Shown: positions 34,931 to 44,873 of the stretch, one piece after another | Layout: each line of letters opens with the position of its first letter | How positions within the stretch are numbered: the first letter of the stretch is position 1 | From: Ursus arctos | Taxonomy: Eukaryota > Chordata > Mammalia > Carnivora > Ursidae | NCBI RefSeq assembly: GCF_023065955.2 | Contig: NW_026623056.1 | Location: 85,621,256-85,685,255, forward strand | Reading direction: 5' to 3' | DNA: 64,000 nt | The notes under the pieces: model-generated | What the model saw: only the letters and a program-made list of their open reading frames with translations | What the model was told of the DNA's origin: nothing | Databases searched by the model: none | Position numbers and translations under genes: made by a program

Positions 34931-36015
34931 ATAGCAACTTCTGACTAGACACATCTCTGGAAGAAAGGGAAACAAAAGCAAAAATGAACTTTTGGGACTT
35001 CATCAAGATAAAAAGCTTCTGCACACCAAAGAAAACAATCAACAAAACTAAAAGCTAAAAGGCAGCCTATGGTATGGGAGATGATATTTGCAAATGACAT
35101 ACCTAATAAAGCGTTAGTAATCAAAATCTATAAAGAATTTACCAAACTCAACACCCAAAAAACAAATAACCCAGTTAAGAAATGAGAAGAAATGAATAGA
35201 CACTTTTCCAAAGCAGATATCTAGATGGCTAACAGACACATGAAAAGAGGCTCAACATCACTCATCATCAGGGAACTACAAGTCAAAAGCACAATGAGAT
35301 ATCACCTCACACCTGTCAGAATGGCTAAAATTAACAACTCAGGAAACAACAGATGTTGGCAAGGATGTGGAGAAAGGGGAACCCTCTTGCACTGTTGGTG
35401 GGAATGCAAACTGGTGCAGCCACTCTGGAAAACAGTATGGAGGTTCCTCAAAAAGTTAAAAATAGAACTACCCTATGATCCAAGAATTGAACTACTAAGT
35501 ACTTACCCAAAGGATAAAAAAATACAGATTCAAAGGGGTCCATGCACCCTGATGTTTATAGCAGCATTATCAACCGTAGCCAAACTAGAGCCCAAATGTC
35601 CATAAAGAAGATGTGGTATATCTATACAATGGAATATTATTCAGCCATCAAAAAGAATGAGATCTTGCCATTTGCAACAACATGAATTGAGCTAGAGTGT
35701 ATTATGCTAAGTGAAATAAGTCCATCAGAGAAATACAAATACCATATGATCTCATTCATACGTGGAATTTAAGAAAGAAAATAGATGAACATATGGGAAG
35801 CGGGAAAAGAAAAAAAGGAGAGAGAAGGAACAAGCCTCTTAACAATGAGGGTTAAACTGAGGGTTGATGGTGGGAGGTGGGTGGGGGATAGGCTAGATGG
35901 GTGACGGGCATTAAGGAGAGCACTTGCTGTGATGAGCACTGGGTGTTGTAAGGGATGAATCACTGAATTCTACTCCAGAAACCAATACTGCACCATATGT
36001 CAACTAACAAAATTT

Positions 36016-36160
36016 TTTTATTTAAATTCAATTAACCAAGGTATAGTATATCATTAGTTTTTGATATAATGTTCAATTACTCATTAGTTGAGTATATCAC
36101 CCAGTGCCCATCATATCACATGCCCTCTTTAATGCCTATCACCCAGTTACCCCATCCCTA
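36016..36160 (-). mobile_element. Antisense L1 3' fragment in the tail of the 3.6-kb L1
   Basis: 145 bp of old L1 3'UTR in reverse ('catcatatcacatgccctct', 'atcacccagttaccccatcc'). TSD actaacaaaattt (36003-36015) against actaccaaaattt (36161-36173). It belongs to an older 3'UTR type than the piece at 34823 (compare 3.84-3.97 kb). Confidence 0.88.
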
Positions 36161-36294
36161 ACTACCAAAATTTAAATAAAAATGATAATGAATTAAAATT
36201 TTTAAAAATTTTAAAAAAAGGATAATGGAAAAAAAGCATGTAGTTCAATACCTGACCTGTAATGGATGGTCAAGTGTTCTTTTAAAAGTCCAGC

Positions 36295-36475
36295 TCCCAT
36301 GTACTGAACCACTAGTATGTGCTGCAATATGTTCTCATTTAAAATTCTTACAATAACCCTATGAGATAGGGGGACTGACCAGTCTCACCCACTTTGTAGA
36401 TGAGGAAACTGCAGCCTTGGGAGGTTAAGAAACTTTCCCAAGGGGAACCACTAGGAATTGGTCACTGTGTGTCAC
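36295..36475 (-). repeat. MIR SINE, antisense
   Basis: Reverse MIR: 'aataaccctatgagataggg', 'gatgaggaaactgcagcctt', 'gaggttaagaaactttccca'. It directly abuts the third piece of the split MIR on the other strand. Confidence 0.8.
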
Positions 36476-39263
36476 TAATTCATTTACGGTTAAATCCCAG
36501 TCTATAGCAGGGCCATTAGAGGAATCAAGCAGCCAGAGTTGTTTAAAAGTCTTCGCATAGGAATATGTAATAGAAGTACACCAAACTATTTTAAGCACAT
36601 TCCATGCATCTTCGATGGCATACTTCAACTGTAGACTTCTTGAGGTCATATATGACTTAATTCCACTCAAAGGACAGGTAATTGGTAAGGATGGACATAT
36701 GATGGACATAGAGATGTGTTGCCTACACATATCCTCCTTCAAAAAAGGGTTGCCCCAGCTGTTAACTCCTTCAGAATTGCCTGAGCTACAGAAAGACCCC
36801 AACCCAAGTTCATGGCTTTGCAAGTCACCCTATACCCAAGGACCGAGCAAGCGGATGAGAGCCATATCAGGCCAAAATGGGCTCCTCTCACAATACTATT
36901 CATTTTACAGCTCCCCTCCAGGTTGGCAGAAGTATTGTTAGGCCTGTTCCAAGTGTGAATGTCTCCTCCCTAATCTTGCTGTTGTTCCTAAAAATGTGCT
37001 GCACACCAAACTCCACCCCTGCATCCGCTTCCAGAAAACTCACCAAGTTTTGCATCTAACTTTGGCTGGCAAGGAGTGGTATCAACCCAGATACAAGTCT
37101 GATTGAATATCCAGGGAAAGAAAAGATCCTGTTATCCATGCATTTGCAACTTGAGTCCAGGGAAGGAAATGCAGTGAGGTGTGGCTGAAGGGCTAAAGTG
37201 TATGTAAAAATCCACCCCCATGGTCATGGACAGATTAGAGGTCCACAGACTTAAAATGCAGAGAAGGAACCTCCCTGGAAAGAGTCAGAAAGAGTCCCTC
37301 TACTGTCTGTGCCATCAATTCCACAAGGCCAGATAGTGTACTTTTTAAAGAGGTGTGTGATAAGAACATTGAAACTTGATATTTCAAAAAATATAGACCA
37401 GTTTCAAAAAATATACGTGCCTGGTTAAGAAATGCCCTCCAAGTGGCACTTTAGACTCTCACCATTATGACCAGGAAAAAAAAAGATATAAAAAGTCATG
37501 TGATTTGTGCAAAAAGCTCCTTGGCTGATAGTAATTGTGGAATATATATATGGAATAATTACTGTCAACACATATATTCACATTTCCACTTAATCAAGGT
37601 CAAAAGAAGCTAAGTAATGTAGGGTGGGGGAGGAGAAGGAGTAAATTGTTCCATGAAAATTTTTGAGCTGATTAAAAATTTACAGAGAAAAGAATCCATT
37701 CCAAGCATAGCCACACTGTATCTCCTACATAAAGGGAGCCTGGTTACTTAGCTCTAAACCCTGCCGTTTGGGCTATCTGATTACACCTTATCAGGGGCCA
37801 TTAGTGTCTGATAATAGCAACCAGTCCCTTGTTTGGTCAGCCCTAATTTCCTTAAAGAAAAATCTCCTTTGGTATGCAACTCCTCCCCTTGTTCACCCAA
37901 TGGAACAATGCAAGGAATAAAGATATATATTAAGATCTGGCACCAAAAGGCAAGGTCACATCCTGCCTATCCACAAATACACCTTTCCATGTTCCTATCA
38001 GAAAGCAGCGTCCTCTTCTTGCCCCAGGCTTTGCTCAGCAACAGAGAGATGAAATGGAATGCAATGTTCATTATGTTAATTTAAAAATATGTAGAATGTG
38101 AGTCAACAAGACTGTAGAAATCTTTTAACTCAGCCTCTTCCTTTTACATGTCAAGAAATAGAAATCCATAGTCTCATACTCCAGTAGAGGTCACCTGGAT
38201 TTCTGATTCCCAAACCAGGCTTAGTTCCACCAAGACAAGTCATGATCCATATCATAACATGTCTCCCACAGTAGACTTAGGGAGAAAACCAAAACTATTC
38301 ACCCTGCTTCTTTCCAGGAATGTCATCTTATCTTTGCCAATGTGTGTCCTGTGACATTTATAGACATTTTAAAGAGAACTCTGGCTAAATGGGACCCATC
38401 ACCAGAGAATGATGGCTAGAGTGGTAAAAATACCCTTTAAAATAAAAATCCTATTGATATTGACCTCTGGTTTAAAATACAGTCTATCCCCAGTTTCCAC
38501 GTAGGAGAAAAAAGATAGAAGATACAGAAAGAGGGAAAACCCTACAAGAAGAATGAAACTATTATTGGCAGACAAACTATTCCCAGAATATGGGAAGAGA
38601 GGTCACTTACTACAAAATAAAGCCAACAGCTGCCCCATTGGAGCTCAGACCCTTTTTCTGTCTCTGTACTCACAAACCAAGGTCTATATGTAAAAGAAAA
38701 CGGCTCAGCCATCCCCATGTTGGGTAGGCACAGGTTTTTGATAGTTCTAATCCCTTCGGAGCCTCACTTTATACTTTTATCTGAAAAAGGAAACTAAATG
38801 ACTTGAAGAAAGGAGAAAGGGGGTGAACAGTGAAGGTGCATTGCACACGGGGAGTGGCAGTTCCAACTGCAAGGTGCCAAGAGCTTCAGTAGGAGGAGAT
38901 GCAGGGTTCATACTTTTTCCCCATGTTCTATCCATTCAGAAGGTCAGGAAAGCAGATAAGGAAGAGAGGGCTCTACTTAGCAAAGAGCTGGGAGAAAGAA
39001 CCGCAAGGTAGAATGCAAATTAGGAGAATAAAATCTACAGGGCTGCCAGTGAGACCATGAAGAATGGCAAGAAAACACGTTTGCCCTCTTAAATTAAATA
39101 TCCACTTCATGTCTGGCAAAAAGCAGACTTGATCATGTAGAAAACTGAACCCATGGTTTGGAGGAAAAGTTGGGTGTTCAGAATAAATGAGAAGAGATAA
39201 GGAGATAAAATGAAATGCAAAAAGATGGCAGATATTCAGAAACAACACTGCCAACTTCCAAAC
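36476..39263. other. 2.8 kb of mostly single-copy DNA
   Basis: No gene recognised. A weak MIR-like segment may lie at 38120-38235. Frames of 108-132 codons at 36425-36941 lie on opposite strands over each other and have no recognisable domain. Confidence 0.45.
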
Positions 39264-39273
39264 TGTGAATTCT

Positions 39274-39463
39274 TTTCTTTTTGAGATGTATCTACTGGGT
39301 GGGGGAGAGAGCTAGAGGGAGAGAGAGAATCCCAAGCAGACTTCCCACCAAGTGCAAGCAGGAGTCCCATTTGGGGTTCCATCTTACTACCCTGAGATCT
39401 TACAACCTGAGCTGAATCAAGAGTCAGATGCTCAACCAACTGAGCCACCCAGGCGCCCAACAC
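39274..39463 (-). mobile_element. SINEC, older subfamily, antisense
   Basis: Minus-strand SINE: short T-rich tail, a GA-rich body (39305-39330) and head ending 'tgagccacccaggcgccc'. TSD actgtgaattct at about 39262-39273 and 39464-39475. The A-tail has been shortened and the body is diverged, so it is older than the copy at 39.72 kb. Confidence 0.88.
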
Positions 39464-39720
39464 ACTGTGAATTCTCGAGGAAGACACCAGAAAAGGTGAA
39501 AAGAAAGTTTTGATTTAAAATAATTTATGAAAATGTTAGAATTTTTTTTAAAAAGCCAAAAAAAAAAAAAAAAAACTAAACACCTGAGTATGTGAGAGGA
39601 GAGGGTTCATTCATCATGTTCCAAAATAAATTGATGAAAAGAAGCCACATCAAGATACTTTCTGACAACCCTTATATCAAATGAATGGATGAAAAGGCAT
39701 TTAAGAATTCAGGCAGAGGG

Positions 39721-39919
39721 GCGCCTGGGTGGCACAGTGGTTAAGCGTCTGCCTTCGGCTCAGGGCGTGATCCCGGCGTTACGGGATCGAGCCCCACATC
39801 AGGCTCCTCCGCTATGAGCCTGCTTCTTCCTCTCCCACTCCCCCTGCTTGTGTTCCCTCTCTCGCTGGCTGTCTCTATCTCTGTCAAATAAATAAGTAGA
39901 ATCTTTAAAAAAAAAAAAA
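39721..39919 (+). mobile_element. Young SINEC at a twice-used target site
   Basis: Full-length young SINE ('gcacagtggttaagcgtctg', 'ctccgctatgagcctgcttc', poly-A). It is flanked by an 18-bp TSD, aagaattcaggcagaggg, at 39703-39720 and 39920-39937. The same 18 bp occurs a third time at 40088-40105 after an L1 fragment, so this site was used twice. Confidence 0.95.
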
Positions 39920-39937
39920 AAGAATTCAGGCAGAGGG

Positions 39938-40087
39938 ATAGGCTGGTGATGGGTATTAAGGAGGGCACATATTGCATGGTGCAGTGGGTGTTATACGCAA
40001 GTAATGAATCATGGAACTCTACATCAAAAACTAGGGATGTACTGTGTGGTGACTAACATAATATAATAAAAAATATTATATAAAGAA
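39938..40087 (+). mobile_element. Short L1 3'UTR insertion sharing the SINE's TSD
   Basis: 150 bp of L1 3'UTR ('ataggctggtgatgggtatt', 'gtgcagtgggtgttatacgc', 'gactaacataatataataaa', A-rich end). Flanked by aagaattcaggcagaggg on both sides (39920-39937 and 40088-40105). The upstream copy is also the downstream TSD of the SINE, implying L1 inserted first and the SINE then entered at the same nick. Confidence 0.92.
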
Positions 40088-40105
40088 AAGAATTCAGGCA
40101 GAGGG

Positions 40106-43100
40106 GAAGAGGCAAAAGAAAAAGAAACAAAACAAAACAAAACTTAAAGCAGCTTCAGACGTCCCTTCCAGGACACTGAAAGCTAAAAGAAAATGCAACA
40201 ATAGTTTTGCCTGAATTTAAAATGAATAAAAGATTATGAAGAGACATACGCCAATAACCAAGAGCGGACTCAAAAAAATAAAACTGTGATCTAAAAGGAC
40301 TGCTGGTGAACACCGAAATTCATGAAGGATGATCTGAATGAAGATTATGAAAACACTGACCAGACTGAATACAAATGTAAAATACGTCTTACAGATAGAG
40401 AATAGTAAAAAACATAATAATTATTATTTAGTATCAATCATCTGAATGTAAAAACACAGGTTATATTTTTTCATTCTCACAAATGGGAAAGGGAAGTAAA
40501 AATGCATTAAATCCCTTACTTGATATAGAGAGTTTAAAATTTTTTTCATTCTTAATTTTGATTATTTATGGAAATACACATTTTGAAATTTTTTTACTTA
40601 GAAAGCCACCAGTAAAATTAAGAGTACATCAATTCAAAACTCAAGAAAATGTAAAGGTGAAAAATAAGTACTCAAAAAAAAAAAAAAACATAGGGTAAAG
40701 GAAAAAAAAAACTTACCCAAAAAACCAGCATAAGAATCATGGCAGAAACAAATAAAAACATTAAAAGGTGATCAGATTGGATTTTTAAAATCAAATACAC
40801 TGTGCTCTCAAGAAGTATGTTGAAACAAAATGACCAGAAAAAGTTAAGAAGGAGCATGTGCAAAGATTACATCGATTTTAAAAATAGATTTTTAAAAATA
40901 GGAAAGTATGACCGTTTATTTCTGATGAAGTTGAGGTCCAGGTAGAATATTAAATAGGACAAAGACTATAATTTTATATCGATAAAAATAGAACCCAAAA
41001 TGAATACATAGCAATCATAAATACTTGCCAAATACTGTAACATCATAATATGAAGCAAAAATAGAAATGAGTAATAGTATTTAAACAAACAAAAAAAAAA
41101 ACTTACATTGAAATGAATATGCATCCTCTTAAATAATTCTTGAATAAAATATTTGAACAAACCAACAAGTGGACTTTTAAAATAACATTTTAAAACTAAC
41201 AAAACTTAAGATAATACCTTAAGAAAAAGATCAAAGTCTAAATAAAATTATCTAGCAATCTGGGATTAAATATTCATTAGTTCAAACGGAATAGTCTCTG
41301 AGGAGAAATATTATGCCACAAGCCACTTCCTCATTATTTGGACCAATAGGAATGCCTCCCTTGTCATCACCACTGCCCCTCTGTTAGATTATCTATTTCT
41401 TGTCCATCTCACTCCCATGGTCTGGCTTGAGTCCCACTACCCCTGGACACACTTCACCCCTCTTCATCCTCCTCCTCCCCTCCAGAACATTACTGCTGAC
41501 ACGCTCTGTTCCCCCTTCGTGGTCCCAGCCCTATCAGACTCTCCATCCTGACTATTTTCCTGGCCATTTCCTCTGAGACCACAAATTCCTGGGGCCTGGG
41601 TTGTGTCCTGTAACTTCACTACCCCACCACACAACAGAGAAAGCCCTCAATTCGTTTCTTTGTTTGCCTAATCAATCCAGAAATTTACAAGTGCCTATTG
41701 GTATTGATTCCTGTGTAGCAAAATAATCCTAAATTAATAATTGAGTCATATCTCCCCCCAAGAAATTGGTCTAAAAGCCTTGTGCACACGCGCATATACA
41801 TACATACCTAGCGAGTCTTAAGGCATTTCTGAAGTCCACCACTTGCTCTTGAAGCTTTAAGGTTTAGTCACATGACTCTACGGAATAAAAGCTCAAAAGC
41901 AGTCGGCTGTCATTTTTCATCCTGGTTTGGCTTCGCCTGAGTGGACAGTGAGGAAACCCAATGAGCCTAATCCCAGTTTCCCATTTCAATAACCTGTTGG
42001 TAAGGGGTGCTCTTCTAATGGAACTTTTACCCAGACAATTTGCCTTACTCAGCTAATGGCCTGAGCATCTCTCTCGGCCAAACGTGAGTACGTTTCCCTC
42101 TCTTTTAAGAGGTGACTTTCTATCTGTTCACATTTCCTGTACAAGTTCTACTCCCCGAGACCAGACTCACATACCCAGGTCCCACCCATTAATTAACCTG
42201 CCGGTCTTCGGGAGACCACAAAGAGTTCTAAGGACTGAGAATTCTAATTACTACACATATTAATGGGGGCGGGGGAGGACTGTTCTGCTTCACTTTTCCT
42301 GTACTGAAAATAATAATAGGTAAAAACCCCTGGAATCTGCCAAGGAATTGGCTGAAATAAATAGTTAAGAAAATGACAATGGTGTGCGGTTTGTTTTCTG
42401 CATGCCTCTGTGCATCATGGGCCTAGGGTTCTAAGGAGTTTGTCACTCCGTTCTCAAATTGGGTTTTGAAGTGCGTTTTTAGAAAGAAGGCGACCGCTCT
42501 TCACAATTCAGTCATATGGAAAGGGGCTCAGCTGCAGCGAAGGATGCTGGTGGATGGTCTGAAAAAAGGGTACAGCGGGCAGACAAGATGAGCGTTAACA
42601 GCAAGACCACGTGTGCATCATGCAAAATGAAGAGGAGGTTGGCACTGATCCAGGAGAGCTGAGACACAAAGTCCACAAATCCAAATTATTCAGTACAAAG
42701 CCCCACTTTCAAAAGATGGGCCAGGTCCATAAATATATCCATAAGCCTGTCTGCTAAAGACACAGTCGCTCGCCCTGAATGTTTGAGATGGAGGAAATAG
42801 AGCATCTACTTAGTTAAAAAGCAATTTTTACCCATCTTTTTATATCGCAAAGCAATTATTGCTCACTCACTGCTTTAATTTGTTCTGACAACCTAATGTC
42901 AGATAACACCAAAGAAAACAAATGAAAAATGGAAAGAATAGTTAGTCTCCTATATGATATATGTTTATGCCAAAAAAGATTAGTTAAAAATCCATCTTCC
43001 TCCACCTGAATTCAGAGCCTGTTTAAGGGAACTGTCAGTAAAATCATTACTAATGAAGTACCAGACTACCCGAAACAAGGGTTAGAAAGGGAATTTAAAA

Positions 43101-43526
43101 GATAAATGCAATCGCAGATGTCACAAACTTTTCATTAGTGACTGAAGATGCTGGGAAAGTTCACGTTTTCAGTACAGCCCGTGATCGTTCCAAGGACCCA
43201 CAGATCCCATCTCATCCCACCCTGCGTCCTCATCTCATCTTCTCTCTGTGCTCAAACCCCCACTCCCAGATTTTGGAACTTGGCTTTTCCTATAAAAATT
43301 AGAAAGGAAGCTATTGTCATCCTCTACCCCAACAACCAAACCCTACACCTACTTTCTTGGCTAGCACTGCCTTTGGTATTTATAAGAAGCCATCCATCTT
43401 CAAATTACAAACCATCGCCATGCATCCAATTCTCAGAGACATCTTAAAATCCCACCAAGGGGCCCACAAGAAGACAGCTTTGCTTGTGAAAAGGATGGTG
43501 CTTGGTCTAAAGATACACATCCAGTG
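40106..43526. other. 3.4 kb without recognisable genes
   Basis: 40106-41300 is very A-rich on this strand and may be an unrecognisable old LINE. 41300-41700 is C/T-rich. 42790-42960 is AT-rich with several ATTA and TAATTT motifs and could be a conserved non-coding element. No exon supported. Confidence 0.4.
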
Positions 43527-43730
43527 GCAGCCTGGGTGGCTCAGTTGGTTGAGCAGCCAACTCTTGGTTTCGGCTCAGGTCATGACCTCAGGGTCCTGGG
43601 ATCGAGTCCCGCATCAGGCTCCACACTCAGTGGGATTTTCTCTCTCTTGGCCTCTGCTCCTCCCTCTGCTCATGCTCTCTCACATTCTCTCTCTCTCTAA
43701 AATAAATAAAATAAATCTTTTTTTAAAAAA
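43527..43730 (+). mobile_element. SINEC, older subfamily
   Basis: Head 'agcctgggtggctcagttgg', 'ggttgagcagccaactcttg', 'gggatcgagtcccgcatcag', a CT-rich body and an A-tail. No convincing TSD remains. The box-B-like ggatcgagtcc is intact. Confidence 0.9.
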
Positions 43731-44277
43731 GTCATGCATCCAACTCTGCATTTGGACACTGGGTTTTGGCACAGAAAGTGGAGAGCAGTGAAAATCACAG
43801 ATTGGTCAGGGAAAAACAAAGGAGCAGGAGCAAGGTCTGGTAGTGTGGTAGTTTGGAAAGTGGGTTTCAAATCATTAGTCTCTGCAAATAGATGCTCCCA
43901 CCCAAGCCCTTTGTCTAGTAGCTTGATCTTTTTTACTGGGGCAAAAGCCTGATTCTTCTCCCAAAGAATAATGGGAGATATCTCAGACAGAGTAAAAGAA
44001 CAAGAATTCACTGTCCCCTAGACTTCTCCTACATCTTAATATTTTACTGCCCATGTCAATCTGGAAACCAAATGAACGTCCAGTAGTCCAGCGCACCCTA
44101 GACTTTCCCTTCTCCTGAAGTCCAGGTAATGGCCAACACTGCCACTCCCCATTTGCTCGGTGCAGATGGGAGGACCAATTGTATCTCATGCTTGGACTGA
44201 CAAATGGATGAGTGACTGGGAATTGGTCAGCTGAATACCTGCCATTCCGGCAAAATAGGTTAAAAAAAAAATCAGCA
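43731..44277. other. Single-copy DNA
   Basis: Nothing recognised between the two SINEs. Confidence 0.5.
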
Positions 44278-44287
44278 AAGAAACTAA

Positions 44288-44470
44288 CAGAGGTGCCTGG
44301 GTGGCTTAGTCAGTTGAGTGTCTGCCTTTGGCTCAGGTCATGATCCCGGGGTCCTTGGATCGAGCCCAATGTCAGGCTCCCTGCTTCTGCCTCTCCCTCT
44401 GCTGCCACTCCCCCTGCTTGTGCTCTCTCTTTCTCTGTCAAATAAACAAATAAAATCTTTTTTTTAAAAA
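44288..44470 (+). mobile_element. SINEC
   Basis: Full SINE head to tail ('gaggtgcctgggtggcttag', 'gtctgcctttggctcaggtc', aataaaatctttttttt, A-rich). A short TSD, aagaaactaa, at 44278-44287 and 44471-44480. Confidence 0.92.
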
Positions 44471-44675
44471 AAGAAACTAATAAAAAACCTTCATGGTGAG
44501 GTGCTAAAAATCTATGAACAAGCTCAAAGCTTCCGATTTCCCTTTTCCAGTTACACCAAATGCCAAGAAGCAGGATCACAACAGCTGTGAGACTGCTTAG
44601 AGGGATCCCCAAGATGTACCAACACGGAGCTTGGACTTCACCTCTGAATCCATATGAACACTATTCCTAATGTAC

Positions 44676-44863
44676 TTTTTTTTTTAGAGAGTGAGAGCGT
44701 GCACATAGTGGGGAAGGGGCAGAGGGAGAGGGAGAGAGAGAATCCCAAGCAGGCTCCACGTCCAGCATGGAGCCCGACACGGGGCTTGATCCCACAACCC
44801 TGAAATCATGACCTGAGCTGAAATCAAGAGTTGGACACTTACCAACTGAGCCACCCATGTGTC
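44676..44863 (-). mobile_element. SINEC, older subfamily, antisense
   Basis: Minus-strand SINE with T11 at its poly-A end, GA-rich body and head ending 'tgagccacccatgtgtc'. TSD cctaatgtac (44666-44675) against cctagtgtac (44864-44873). The aaagatttta segment next to the tail is missing. Confidence 0.9.
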
Positions 44864-44873
44864 CCTAGTGTAC

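Larger units (their letters stand above)
32603..36220 (+). mobile_element. Older 5'-truncated L1, 3.6 kb, nested
   Basis: Begins inside ORF2, upstream of the reverse transcriptase, and runs to the A-rich end. TSD gataatggagaaaagg (32587-32602) against gataatggaaaaaaagc (36221-36237). ORF2 parts: [15 protein letters not shown] near 33040-33085, FADD at 33711-33722, and zinc knuckle [18 protein letters not shown] at 35354-35407; stops and frameshifts lie throughout. It is more diverged than the 21.5-kb copy. It carries a SINE (34417-34605), an antisense L1 tail (34823-34930) and another in its own tail (36016-36160). Confidence 0.92.
31951..36290 (+). repeat. MIR split by two later insertions
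   Basis: The MIR starts at about 31951 ('gaagggcatgccctagggag', 'tgcctctctgagtctcagtt', 'gggtaacaatacctacc'). It is cut at 32126, resumes at 32572-32602 ('ttgaggattcaacaagataa'), is cut again, and resumes at 36221 with 'catgtagttcaatacctgac' and 'tggatggtcaag'. The three pieces are co-linear with MIR. Between them lie the MLT1 LTR and the 3.6-kb L1, so the MIR is the oldest layer of this nest. Confidence 0.75.

Noticed and set aside
39703..40105. Spaced direct repeats as a CRISPR-like or satellite array
   Set aside because: Three copies of an 18-bp repeat are explained by TSDs of two retroinsertions; spacers are SINE and L1, and the organism is a mammal.
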